Shown here: piece after piece, positions 53,016 to 61,127 of the stretch
Position numbering within the stretch: position 1 is the stretch's first letter
How the letters are laid out: each line of letters begins with the position of its first letter
Source of the DNA: Paramesorhizobium endophyticum
GTDB taxonomy: Bacteria; Pseudomonadota; Alphaproteobacteria; Rhizobiales; Rhizobiaceae
NCBI RefSeq assembly: GCF_014640615.1
Contig: NZ_BMHH01000007.1
Location: 124,001-188,000, forward strand
Reading direction: 5' to 3'
Length of the DNA stretch: 64,000 nucleotides
Translations under genes and position numbers: made by a program
Notes under the pieces: model-generated
The model's input: the letters and a program-made list of their open reading frames with translations, nothing else
Told to the model about the DNA's origin: nothing
Databases searched by the model: none

Positions 53016-53040
53016 AAAACGGGACTCTACGCCCCGTTTT
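53016..53040. terminator. bidirectional terminator
   Basis: AAAACGGG, a 9-base loop, CCCGTTTT, placed between the convergent DUF423 gene and the repeat-protein gene; T runs on both strands. Confidence 0.88.
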
Positions 53041-53062
53041 CATTGCATAGAGCTTTGAAGCC

Positions 53063-53725
53063 TTACGACGTCTGCTTCAGCCGTGCATTGCAGAGGCTGT
53101 AGAAGCCGCCACCCTTCTGGATCCACTTCAGACCACCGAGCGTATTGGCTTCCTTGTTGGCGTAATATTGCTCGAGGCAGGTGTGCATCCGTGCCTTGGC
53201 CGGCTTCTCATTGGCGAATTTCGGAGAAATGGCCCTCGGGAAGCTGACGCCAGCGGGGACGTTGACATTGGCGGCTGGCGCTGCTGGCTCCTGCTCGCCA
53301 TCGGTGCTCAGCGCAACCGAATCCGCGCCCGCGCCGCATTCGGCCTTGCGGAACTGGTTCCACTTCATGCCGTTGAGCCTGCCGGCGATCTTGGCGGCTT
53401 CATATTTCGCGCTGCACTCCAGACGGCTCAGGCCCTTGCCGGAGGCTGCGCCTGCGGCAGCGGCGGCGCCAGCCGTGGCGGCAGCAGTACCAGCGGCGGA
53501 GCCTTGGGAAGCGGCGCCGGCGGCAGCATCTTCGGCTGAGCCGCACTCGGTCTTGCGGAAATCATTCCACTTCACGCCGCCCAGCGTCCCCGCCTCCTTG
53601 GCGGCCTTGTATTTCACGCTGCATTCCTTCATCGTCAGCGCATTGGCTGGGGATGAAACAGTCAGGGCAGCCGCGCCCATGATGAGGGCAGCGCCGGCCA
53701 GACTTGCGATGGATCGAATAAGCAT
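53063..53725 (-). CDS. periplasmic protein with three Cys-bounded repeats
   Basis: 220 residues from the ATG at 53725, with signal peptide about 1-29. Three repeats are visible: C35-C61, C104-C130 and C183-C212. Each has the pattern C-x3-Y-x-A-x-K-x-A-x-x-L-x-G-x-K-W and a closing Cys. Ala/Gly-rich and Pro-rich linkers separate them. Each repeat is probably a small disulfide-closed helical unit. Similar proteins occur in the order, but I know of no function. Confidence 0.8.
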   Translation of the reverse strand: MLIRSIASLAGAALIMGAAALTVSSPANALTMKECSVKYKAAKEAGTLGGVKWNDFRKTECGSAEDAAAGAASQGSAAGTAAATAGAAAAAGAASGKGLSRLECSAKYEAAKIAGRLNGMKWNQFRKAECGAGADSVALSTDGEQEPAAPAANVNVPAGVSFPRAISPKFANEKPAKARMHTCLEQYYANKEANTLGGLKWIQKGGGFYSLCNARLKQTS

Positions 53726-53880
53726 TTCTCGGTTCTCCGTGATCAGGATGCGGCAACTGTGCACCCCTGCCAGTTTTTCCGTCAATAAACGTATATATTC
53801 AAGGTAAAATTTGTGTTCACGGCTTTAAACTACGTGACCGGCAGCGAAGATAAACTTACATTACATAAGTAAAACTGAAT

Positions 53881-54888
53881 TTACCTGGTCATGACGGTCT
53901 GCGTGACCGGCTCGTCCGGCGCCCGCGGCGGCTGCGGCAAGGAGAAATCGAGCCGGACGGGGAGATGGTCCGAGGCGGCGGGGTAAAGCGCGGTGATCTT
54001 GGCGACGCGGACATCCGGGCTTGCCAGCACCTGATCGATCGGCAGGCCGACATAGCGGGTGAGACCGGCAGGGAGTTGGCGCAGCGCGAAGGATGGGCCG
54101 ATGCCCGAGACATGATGGGTGCCGCTGGCCGCCTCGATGCGGCGCACGGCGTTGCTCCAGGGAACGGCATTGAAATCGCCAACGATGATGAGCGGGGCGT
54201 CCTGCCTTGCCAGATATGGCTGCAGAAGGGCGATGTCCTCCGGCTGGCCGAAAGGCCAGGGCCAGCGCAGATGCAGCGCAACGACCGAGAGGGGAGCCCC
54301 GCCAAGGTCGAACCGGGCGAAAGCCATGATGCCATTACCCGCGCAGCCGGTCCCGCTGCCTTCGGCAAAGGGACGGCGCGAGAGGATGGCGACGCCCCAG
54401 CCGATACTGCGGCAAATCTGCTGGTAGGGATAGCGTCCCTCCAACAGCTTCAGCTTCTCCGCCCATTCGTCCGAGACTTCCTCGAAGGTGATGATATCGG
54501 GCTTTTCCCGCGCGATCATCCGCAGCACTTCCGCCGGAGCGGGATTGTTGTAGAGCAGGTTCAACTGGATGAGGCTGTAAAGCGCCTCGCCCTTCTCCCC
54601 GGCCTCAGCTTTTGCAGCGCCGGAGAGCAGCCCTTGCGCTGCGCCCAGCGTTGTGGCGAAGGCGCTCGCCGAGAGAAGGAGAACCATTGCCGCCTCGCGC
54701 CAAAGCGCCGTGAAGAACAATGGAATGGCGAGCAAGCCCATCAGCACTGCGATATGCGCTCGGAAATGGGTGAACGAATCGAGCGCCGGATGCAGACGGC
54801 CCAAAAAGCTCAGCACCAGCGGCACCGAAAGCAGCAGCGCGGCGGCGAGCAGTAGGAAGGGGAAAAGAGAGGGGCTTTTTGGGGTCAT
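53881..54888 (-). CDS. membrane-anchored endonuclease/exonuclease/phosphatase protein
   Basis: 335 residues. Three N-terminal membrane helices (about 8-27, 40-60 and 66-88) precede an EEP domain (about 105-320). It carries PDIITFEEVS, a GWGVAILSRR segment, VGDFNAVPWS and the final PAASDHLPVRL, i.e. the Glu, Asp-Asn and Asp-His catalytic residues. YafD-like. The substrate may be nucleic acid or phospholipid. Confidence 0.93.
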   Translation of the reverse strand: MTPKSPSLFPFLLLAAALLLSVPLVLSFLGRLHPALDSFTHFRAHIAVLMGLLAIPLFFTALWREAAMVLLLSASAFATTLGAAQGLLSGAAKAEAGEKGEALYSLIQLNLLYNNPAPAEVLRMIAREKPDIITFEEVSDEWAEKLKLLEGRYPYQQICRSIGWGVAILSRRPFAEGSGTGCAGNGIMAFARFDLGGAPLSVVALHLRWPWPFGQPEDIALLQPYLARQDAPLIIVGDFNAVPWSNAVRRIEAASGTHHVSGIGPSFALRQLPAGLTRYVGLPIDQVLASPDVRVAKITALYPAASDHLPVRLDFSLPQPPRAPDEPVTQTVMTR

Positions 54889-55029
54889 AACGCGCAGTAA
54901 AAAGACGATTGCGGCTTGGAGATGGCTAAACGAATACAGAATGACGATGAAATGCGGGATTCAACCGCTCGCACAATTCCATCCGTCGCCCCAAGCACCC
55001 CCTCACCGTCCGCGACCGGATAACGCCCT

Positions 55030-56532
55030 TTACTGAAACGCCGTCTCGAAAAAGCTTCGCAATTTGCGCGAATGCAGGCGTTCCGGGGGCATGGCGCGGA
55101 GTTTTTCCATGGCGCGAATGCCGATCTGGAGGTGCTGCGCCACTTGCCGCTTGTAGAACTCGGTCGCCATGCCCGGCAGTTTCAATTCCCCATGCAGCGG
55201 CTTGTCGGAAACGCATAGCAGCGTGCCGTAGGGGACGCGGAAGCGGAAGCCGTTGGCGGCGATGGTGGCCGATTCCATGTCGAGCGCCACCGCGCGCGAT
55301 TGCGACAGGCGCTGCACCGGGCCGCGCTGGTCACGCAGTTCCCAATTGCGGTTGTCGATGGTGGCGACCGTTCCGGTGCGCATGATCCGCTTCAGATCGT
55401 AGCCCTGCAGGCCGGTGACCTCCTCCACCGCCTCCTCCAGCGCCACCTGCACTTCGGCGAGCGCCGGCAGCGGTATCCAGACCGGCAGATCGTCGTCGAG
55501 CACATGATCCTCACGCACATAGGCGTGGGCGAGAACATAGTCACCAAGTTCCTGCGTGTTGCGCAGTCCTGCGCAGTGTCCGAGCATCAGCCAGGCGTGA
55601 GGCCTCAGCACGGCGACATGATCGGTGATCGTCTTGGCGTTGGAGGGGCCGACGCCGATATTGACCATGGTGATGCCCGACTGGTCCGGCATGACAAGGT
55701 GATAGGCAGGCATTTGCGGCAGGCGATGCAGGGGGAGGCCGATGGAGGGCGCATGATCGCCGGCGAGGGTCACGAGATTGCCGGGCTCGACGAATTTCTC
55801 ATATCCGCCGCCGCCTTCCGACATCAGCTCGCGCGCATAGGCGCAGAATTCATCAACATAGAACTGATAGTTGGTGAAGAGAACGAAGTTCTGGAAATGC
55901 TGCGGGCTCGTCGCCGTATAATGCGCGAGGCGATGCAGCGAATAGTCGACGCGCTGGCCTGTGAAAGGCGCAAGCGGCATGGCCTCGCCGGGCGCAAGCT
56001 CATAATCGCCATTGACGATGCGGTCGTCAGTCGCCGCGAGATCGGGGACGTCAAAAATGTCGCGCAGGGGGCGCGAGAAGGCATCGGCGACCGCGCCCTT
56101 GATATGCGTTCCCTCGAGGAAGGCGAAATGGATGGGGATCGGCACCAGCGATTCCTGCACCGTAACCGGAACGCCGTGATTGCGGATCAGCAGCCTGATC
56201 TGCTCGTGCAGATAATCATCGAACAGGTCCGGCCGGGTGATCGTCGTGGAGTAGGCGCCGGGGGTCGAGACATGGCCGAACGCCAGGCGGGAATCGACAT
56301 GGGCGAAGCTGGAGGTCGAAAGCCGCAATTCGGGATAATAGGCGCGATAGCGCTGCTCGCCCCCCTCCCCTTGCGCGATCCTGTCGAAGGCATCGCGCAG
56401 GAACGCGGTGTTACGCTCATAGAGTGCGCGCAGGCAATCGACCGCCGCACGGGCGTCGGTGAATTGCTCGGACTCCTGGTGGGGTGGCGTTTGAATGCCG
56501 GGGCGATGCAGTTTGTCGATTCGATTTTCCAT
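55030..56532 (-). CDS. amn: AMP nucleosidase
   Basis: 500 residues from the ATG at 56532. It hydrolyses AMP to adenine and ribose 5-phosphate. The N-terminal alpha/beta domain is followed by the nucleoside-phosphorylase-like domain with VNIGVGPSNAKTITDHVAVL, MLGHCAGLRN and ALDMESATIAANGF. Full family length. The longer upstream frame was rejected because the internal start fits homologues. Confidence 0.96.
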   Translation of the reverse strand: MENRIDKLHRPGIQTPPHQESEQFTDARAAVDCLRALYERNTAFLRDAFDRIAQGEGGEQRYRAYYPELRLSTSSFAHVDSRLAFGHVSTPGAYSTTITRPDLFDDYLHEQIRLLIRNHGVPVTVQESLVPIPIHFAFLEGTHIKGAVADAFSRPLRDIFDVPDLAATDDRIVNGDYELAPGEAMPLAPFTGQRVDYSLHRLAHYTATSPQHFQNFVLFTNYQFYVDEFCAYARELMSEGGGGYEKFVEPGNLVTLAGDHAPSIGLPLHRLPQMPAYHLVMPDQSGITMVNIGVGPSNAKTITDHVAVLRPHAWLMLGHCAGLRNTQELGDYVLAHAYVREDHVLDDDLPVWIPLPALAEVQVALEEAVEEVTGLQGYDLKRIMRTGTVATIDNRNWELRDQRGPVQRLSQSRAVALDMESATIAANGFRFRVPYGTLLCVSDKPLHGELKLPGMATEFYKRQVAQHLQIGIRAMEKLRAMPPERLHSRKLRSFFETAFQ

Positions 56533-56587
56533 GCGCCTTATAATAGGGCATGATTTTGAAAAATTGCAGACAGTGCTGAAGTTTCGT

Positions 56588-56755
56588 TTATCCGGCGCGC
56601 TGGATGCTGACGAGAAGAACGAGCCCTGCCCCTTGAATGCCCGGCGCCTTGTCCCCCTGCACCGCGGCGAAGGCGCCGACCGGGCCGACGAGAACCACGG
56701 CAAAGAGAGCCATACGCAGAAAAAGGGCAGCGGAGGCGCGCATCCTGGCCGTCAT
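56588..56755 (-). CDS. 55-residue hydrophobic protein, coupled to upstream small gene
   Basis: The minus strand from 56755 reads MTARMRASAALFLRMALFAV and VLVGPVGAFAAVQGDK, with two hydrophobic stretches (about 9-30 and 38-50). Its ATG overlaps the stop codon of the preceding small gene by four bases (ATGA), good evidence that both are translated. Function unknown; likely membrane or exported. Confidence 0.5.
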   Translation of the reverse strand: MTARMRASAALFLRMALFAVVLVGPVGAFAAVQGDKAPGIQGAGLVLLVSIQRAG

Positions 56756-56898
56756 TGCAAGGCCGTCCCGCTGCTTTCGGTCACGTCAAAAAGCGGCTTC
56801 TGGGCGCTCGCCTTGCGGGCCTCATGCACGATGCCGCCGGTCAGAATGGCAAGCCCCATGAGAAACAGACTGAAAATGGTAAAGCGCCGCAGCAGCAT
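56752..56898 (-). CDS. 48-residue single-span membrane protein
   Basis: From the ATG at 56898: MLLRRFTIFSLFLMGLAILT, then a hydrophilic tail ending SSGTALQ. One membrane helix near the N-terminus with basic residues before it (inside-in topology). GGACGATCTCG precedes the start. First of a two-gene unit with the 55-residue protein. No family recognised. Confidence 0.5.
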   Translation of the reverse strand: MLLRRFTIFSLFLMGLAILTGGIVHEARKASAQKPLFDVTESSGTALQ

Positions 56899-56922
56899 CG
56901 AGATCGTCCTTCGTTTCGTGTG

Positions 56923-56965
56923 GCATAATCTTGTCCGAAAAGTCTGCAACTTTTCGGGATTATGC
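56923..56965. repeat. family F short palindrome, copy 3
   Basis: GCATAATCTTGTCCGAAAAG, a TCTGCAA loop, CTTTTCGGGATTATGC. Compensating changes (GCATAATC paired with GATTATGC, against GCATGATC/GATCATGC in copy 2) keep the arms complementary. Confidence 0.88.
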
Positions 56966-57078
56966 CCGATGATCTCAGGGATAGCCGATCGAGGCTGAAT
57001 GCATGCTGAGAGCGCCGTTCATCCGCCGTTCAAACATTTTGACGTGAGGTGGAAGCCGCCGTCCTTTTTATATCCCGC

Positions 57079-57567
57079 TTAATGGGGTTTCGGCTCGCAC
57101 CCAACATCGCCTTTCAATTCATGCGGATAAAAGCCCTGGCGCAGATTGATGCCGTGCTCGACGAAGGCTTTCATGCAGCACAGCATCTGCGTCCAGCCCT
57201 CGCAGTTTTGATATGAGGCGCGCTGGCCCTGCTGGTCGTCGCGCCATCCGGTTTCGGCAATCGTGACCAGGGTTGCGCCGTCTTCGGCCGGCTCGAAATT
57301 CATTTCGATCCGCGTTTTGTATGCGGGCTTGCCGTCTTCCCCGTTCGGACCATCCCAGCGCAGCACGATGCGCTTGTCGGCGGAAACCTCATCGACCTCC
57401 ACGGGAACCTCACCCCACCAGACCACCGTCGTTCCGGGGATGAGCGGCGCGCTCGCACCCTTTATCGTGGTAAAGTAGCCGCTGAGTTTCGTGGGGTTCA
57501 CGACAGCGTCGAAAACCGCGCCAACCGGCTTTGCAATGCGCGCTGAAACTTTGAATTCGGGTTTCAT
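57079..57567 (-). CDS. SRPBCC/AHSA1-domain protein
   Basis: 162 residues of the START-like SRPBCC fold: SARIAKPVGAVFDAVVNPTK at the N-terminus, LIPGTTVVWWGEVPVEV and GWTQMLCCMKAFVEHG. Such proteins bind hydrophobic ligands in a cavity. It is divergent from an ArsR-type regulator; the SRPBCC-ArsR pair is common and usually co-regulated. Confidence 0.92.
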   Translation of the reverse strand: MKPEFKVSARIAKPVGAVFDAVVNPTKLSGYFTTIKGASAPLIPGTTVVWWGEVPVEVDEVSADKRIVLRWDGPNGEDGKPAYKTRIEMNFEPAEDGATLVTIAETGWRDDQQGQRASYQNCEGWTQMLCCMKAFVEHGINLRQGFYPHELKGDVGCEPKPH

Positions 57568-57597
57568 GATCGATCTCCTGTTGATTGACCCGACAAT

Positions 57598-57617
57598 ATG
57601 TTATAAAAACATAACAT
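57598..57617. promoter_or_regulatory. candidate ArsR-type operator
   Basis: ATGTTAT and ATAACAT half-sites separated by six A-rich bases, overlapping the ArsR start codon and lying in the only 48 bp between the divergent genes. Typical place for autoregulation. Confidence 0.6.
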
Positions 57618-57939
57618 GTCAAGTGATAGCAAAGAAGACCTGATTTTCAAAGCGCTGGCGCATCCGCGCCGGCGGCTCATGCTCGATCGGCTGAAGGACG
57701 AGCCGCAAACGACCGGAATGCTGTGCGATGCATTTGCGGATATGGATCGGTGCACAGTGATGCAGCATCTCAAGGTGCTGCAGGAGGCCGAACTGATCAT
57801 CGTTCGGCGTGAGGGGCGCGAGCGGTGGAACCACCTCAATTCTCTCCCGATCAAGCAGATTCATGACCGCTGGATCAGCCAATACGCCACCCATGCGTTG
57901 TCCATTCTCGACCGCATGAAATGTGACTTGGAAAAATAG
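57616..57939 (+). CDS. ArsR-family transcriptional regulator
   Basis: 107 residues with a winged helix: LIFKALAHPRRRLMLDRLKD, then CTVMQHLKVLQEAELIIVRR (recognition helix and wing). Metal-binding Cys motifs of classical ArsR are absent, so it is of the SRPBCC-linked group. The divergent position and the operator palindrome at its own start suggest autoregulation and control of the SRPBCC gene. Confidence 0.93.
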   Translation: MSSDSKEDLIFKALAHPRRRLMLDRLKDEPQTTGMLCDAFADMDRCTVMQHLKVLQEAELIIVRREGRERWNHLNSLPIKQIHDRWISQYATHALSILDRMKCDLEK

Positions 57940-58032
57940 CCTCTCGTAACGATCTACAGCTTGGACCCGAATTGATTGCGGCTTTCGAAAATTCTAAACC
58001 TACTCATCGCAATCTACCCTCAGGAGATTTTC

Positions 58033-58734
58033 ATGACGACGCAGACAAAGCCGATCGAACTTTATTACTGGCCGACACCCAATGGCCACAAGATCAGCAT
58101 CATGCTGGAGGAACTGGGCGTTCCCTATGAGGTGAAATACGTCAATATTGGCAAGGGCGACCAGTTCAAGCCGGACTTCCTGAAGATCGCGCCGAACAAC
58201 CGCATGCCCGCCATCATCGATCCGGAAGGTCCGGGCGACGAGCCGATCTCGGTGTTCGAATCCGGCGCCATCCTGCAATATCTCGGGCGCAAGTTCGGCA
58301 AGTTCTACCCCACCGACGAGCGCAAGCGCGTCGCCACCGAAGAATGGCTGATGTGGCAGATGGGCGGGCTCGGCCCCATGTCCGGCCAGGCGGGCCATTT
58401 CCGCATCTATGCGCCGGAAAAGATCCAGTACGGCATCGACCGCTACACCAATGAGGTCAACCGGCTCTACGGCGTGATGAACCGCCGCCTCGAAGGCCGC
58501 GATTATCTGGCGGATGAATATTCCATCGCCGACATCGCCTGCATCGGCTGGATCAGCGCCTACAAGAACTACGATCAGAATCTGGAAGATTTCCCGAACC
58601 TGAAGCGCTGGTTCGAAACCGTAACCGCCCGCCCCGCCGTCCAGCGCGGTCTGGCCTTGGGCAAGGAAGCGAAAACCAACCTCGCCGAGGATAAGGGCGC
58701 GCAGAAGGTACTGTTCGGGCAGAAGGCGCGGTAA
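58033..58734 (+). CDS. glutathione S-transferase family protein (YfcG/Nu-class-like)
   Basis: 233 residues from the ATG at 58033 (CAGGAGATTTTC upstream). The thioredoxin-like N-domain has YYWPTPNGHKISIMLEELGV, NRMPAI (cis-Pro) and the FESGAILQYLG glutathione-binding turn. The helical C-domain has DEYSIADIACIGW. Resembles disulfide-bond-reductase-type GSTs. Cytosolic. Confidence 0.93.
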   Translation: MTTQTKPIELYYWPTPNGHKISIMLEELGVPYEVKYVNIGKGDQFKPDFLKIAPNNRMPAIIDPEGPGDEPISVFESGAILQYLGRKFGKFYPTDERKRVATEEWLMWQMGGLGPMSGQAGHFRIYAPEKIQYGIDRYTNEVNRLYGVMNRRLEGRDYLADEYSIADIACIGWISAYKNYDQNLEDFPNLKRWFETVTARPAVQRGLALGKEAKTNLAEDKGAQKVLFGQKAR

Positions 58735-58760
58735 TATGGCGCGGTAATATATAGAGCTAC

Positions 58761-58846
58761 CTGAGCGGCAGTTTTTAGATGCCGCTCAGTCTATGCTCGC
58801 TGCGCCGCCATCGAAGCGGCTTGCAAACCGCCTCGATGGCGGCGCA
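58761..58846. terminator. two hairpins between convergent genes
   Basis: First, CTGAGCGGCA-GTTTTTAGA-TGCCGCTCAG (58761-58789), a 10-bp perfect stem. Second, TGCGCCGCCATCG (58801 onward) with its near-complement ending at 58846, a 19-bp stem with one mismatch. They lie between the GST gene and the DUF2147 gene and probably end both transcripts. Confidence 0.75.
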
Positions 58847-58859
58847 ACAAGCAAAACGC

Positions 58860-59207
58860 TTACTGCCGCGTCAGGCTCTCGCTCTTGCAGATCAGGCCGC
58901 CCATCACACAGCCCGAGAGCGAGAGCGTGTTGCCCTTCACACTGGCCTTGCCGGTATAGGTCTTGCCCTCGTCGAGCTTGTTGACCTTGCCCTTATAGGA
59001 CCCGTCCTTGCCCGACATGGTGCCGATGGACTTTCCCTTATACTCGCCCGTCATCACCGTGCCGCAATAGGTATCCGCGCCGCAGGAATCGTATTTGATG
59101 ATGGTGCCGTTCGGCCGTTTCCATGTGCCGACGATCAGCTCGGTGGCTGCGGCCTGCTCGGCAGCGAGCGTGAAAATGGCGGCTGTTGCAAGCAAAATCG
59201 TGCGCAT
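58860..59207 (-). CDS. DUF2147-family exported protein
   Basis: 115 residues: signal peptide 1-21 (ending EQAAAT), then the DUF2147 lipocalin-like pattern GTWKRPNGTIIKYDSCG and GNTLSLSGCVMGGLICKSES. Four Cys in the mature part can form two disulfides. Periplasmic, unknown ligand. Confidence 0.92.
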   Translation of the reverse strand: MRTILLATAAIFTLAAEQAAATELIVGTWKRPNGTIIKYDSCGADTYCGTVMTGEYKGKSIGTMSGKDGSYKGKVNKLDEGKTYTGKASVKGNTLSLSGCVMGGLICKSESLTRQ

Positions 59208-59514
59208 TTTCTGGTTCCTCCCAATTACGCATACGTAAAAGTAAACGAAGCCGGTGGTGATGCCAATCGAATCTTTGGTTAGCGCACGGTTGATTTTGGC
59301 TTGTGCTATTTTACGCGATTTTTCGGAAAAACCCCGGAAAAGTCCGGAGCATCATGTTTAACGCAAGTATAATTTTACCTCCCGTTCGGATTTTGTTTGG
59401 CCGTGGTTAAGCATCGTCCTTAACGGCCATTTCAAGCCTGTCTGGCAGTCTCATAAGCACAAAAAGAGCACCGGGCTGAACCGGATGTTCGATGTAAAAC
59501 AGGGACTTGGACAG

Positions 59515-59781
59515 ATGGCACGGTATGAACTTCGCGGCACGGAGGCGGGCGCCATGGATGCGCCCGCTCAAGGAGACATCCTCTTCGAAATGGGCATGAT
59601 GTATGCCACGGGCCGCGACTGCGACGTCGATCTCGTCGCCGCGCACAAATGGTTCAACATTGCCGCGATCAAGGGCAATGAGCGCGCCGCAATCATGCGG
59701 AGCGAGATCGCCACCAGCATGAGCAAGCTTGATCTGGCCACCGCACTGCGCGCCGCCCGCGAATGGATGACGACGCACTGA
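59515..59781 (+). CDS. small Sel1-repeat protein
   Basis: 88 residues, from the ATG at 59515 chosen for AGGGA 9 bases upstream; an ATG at 59485 is the alternative. One Sel1-like repeat is evident (ILFEMGMMYATGRDCDVDLV, then AAHKWFNIAAIKGNERAA). Sel1 repeats mediate protein contacts. It ends 21 bp before the third porin gene. Confidence 0.75.
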   Translation: MARYELRGTEAGAMDAPAQGDILFEMGMMYATGRDCDVDLVAAHKWFNIAAIKGNERAAIMRSEIATSMSKLDLATALRAAREWMTTH

Positions 59782-59802
59782 GGCATTTCCAGGAGATGAG
59801 AA

Positions 59803-60954
59803 ATGAACATCAAGTGCATTCTTCTCGGTTTCGCCGCGGTTCTGACCGCGGCGTCCAGCGCCGGCGCCGCGGACGCCACCCATGCTGCCGCGGCCCCTGA
59901 GCCGGAACAGAACGAATATCTGCGCGCCTGCTACACCACCGGCGCCGGCTACTTCTTTATCCCCGGCACCGAAACCTGCCTGCGCATCTCGGGCTATATC
60001 CGTTTTGACGCTGCCGCCGGCGATGCGCTCGGCCTTCACGGTGTCGACCGCCGGAGGTTCTATGGCAGCGAACCCGAGGAAAGGCTGCGCGACACCTGGA
60101 ACCTCAGCACACGCTTTGCGCTGCGCACCCACACGGCTACCGCGACGGAACTCGGCACGCTCTACACCTATACCGAGAGCCGCTTCCAGTATGACACGAC
60201 CAGCGTGCCCTACACCATTGACGGGCCGGACGGCTCGCCGGTGGAGGAACGCAACAGCGCCTGGGCCAATTTCGACACCACGACGCTGAACTTTGCCTAT
60301 ATCGAGCTTGGCGGCTTGCGCCTCGGCAAGGACGAGACCGCGTTCCGTACCTTCCTCGGCTATGCCGGGAATGTTGTTAATGACGATGCGCTGGAGCCTT
60401 ATGGCTACGACACCATGCTCATCAGCTACACCTTCAAGGGCAGCAATGGCCTCTCCGCCATCCTCTCGCTCGAGCAGGGGGCCGAGGATTACACGATCGA
60501 CAGCTATATGCCGCATGTCGTCGGCGGCCTGAAATATACCCAGGGCCGCGGCTCGATCGGCGCCGTCGTCGGCTATGATGCAAATTTCGAGGAATATGCG
60601 GTCAAGCTGCGCGCCGATTACAATATCAGCGACTCCCTCTCCGTCTTCGCGATGGGCGGCTGGCGCTCCGATGGCGACATCGAGCACCGCAACCATAATT
60701 TCTACGCGTCGTGGGGCGGGGACTGGATCGGCTGGGTCGGCGCGAGCTATGCGGTGAGCGACAAGGCGGTCGCCAATTTGCAGGTCTCCTTCGACGACGC
60801 CAAGGAACTGGCCGTCGCCGTCAACCTGGCCTATGAGCTCGTGCCCGGTTTCACGGTCACGCCGGAAGTCGTCTATCTCAAGGAGTCCGAAAGCCTCAAT
60901 GGCAATGATGACGGTGTATGGGGCGGCGTCATCCGCTTCCAGCGCTCGTTCTGA
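59803..60954 (+). CDS. outer-membrane porin (Omp2/RopA type), copy 3
   Basis: 383 residues: signal peptide 1-23 (MNIKCILLGFAAVLTAASSA), conserved cysteines in LRACYTTG and GTETCLRI, and C-terminal RFQRSF. Its sequence is more diverged from copies 1 and 2 than they are from each other, and its leader (CCAGGAGATGAGAA) differs from theirs. About 10 kb from the other two. Confidence 0.97.
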   Translation: MNIKCILLGFAAVLTAASSAGAADATHAAAAPEPEQNEYLRACYTTGAGYFFIPGTETCLRISGYIRFDAAAGDALGLHGVDRRRFYGSEPEERLRDTWNLSTRFALRTHTATATELGTLYTYTESRFQYDTTSVPYTIDGPDGSPVEERNSAWANFDTTTLNFAYIELGGLRLGKDETAFRTFLGYAGNVVNDDALEPYGYDTMLISYTFKGSNGLSAILSLEQGAEDYTIDSYMPHVVGGLKYTQGRGSIGAVVGYDANFEEYAVKLRADYNISDSLSVFAMGGWRSDGDIEHRNHNFYASWGGDWIGWVGASYAVSDKAVANLQVSFDDAKELAVAVNLAYELVPGFTVTPEVVYLKESESLNGNDDGVWGGVIRFQRSF

Positions 60955-60970
60955 TCCCGCTTGGAGCAGG

Positions 60971-60993
60971 ACGGGGCGAATGTAGCGCCCCGT
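60971..60993 (+). terminator. hairpin after porin copy 3
   Basis: ACGGGGCG, a 7-base loop, CGCCCCGT: an 8-bp perfect stem, 17 bases after the stop. No T run. Confidence 0.6.
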
Positions 60994-61127
60994 CGCCATA
61001 TGTAAAATGCAATCAATTTAGTTGATGATTTCTAAATTCAATCTAAAGTAGAAGTTTATTTAGCGCACCACCATAAGGCGCGCGCTCAAGCTCATGTAAC
61101 TATTTATACTTAAGGGAAAAGAAAAAG

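Noticed and set aside
57568-57615. Riboswitch or RNA element in the SRPBCC-ArsR spacer
   Set aside because: Only 48 bp, best explained by the promoter pair and the ATGTTAT/ATAACAT operator.
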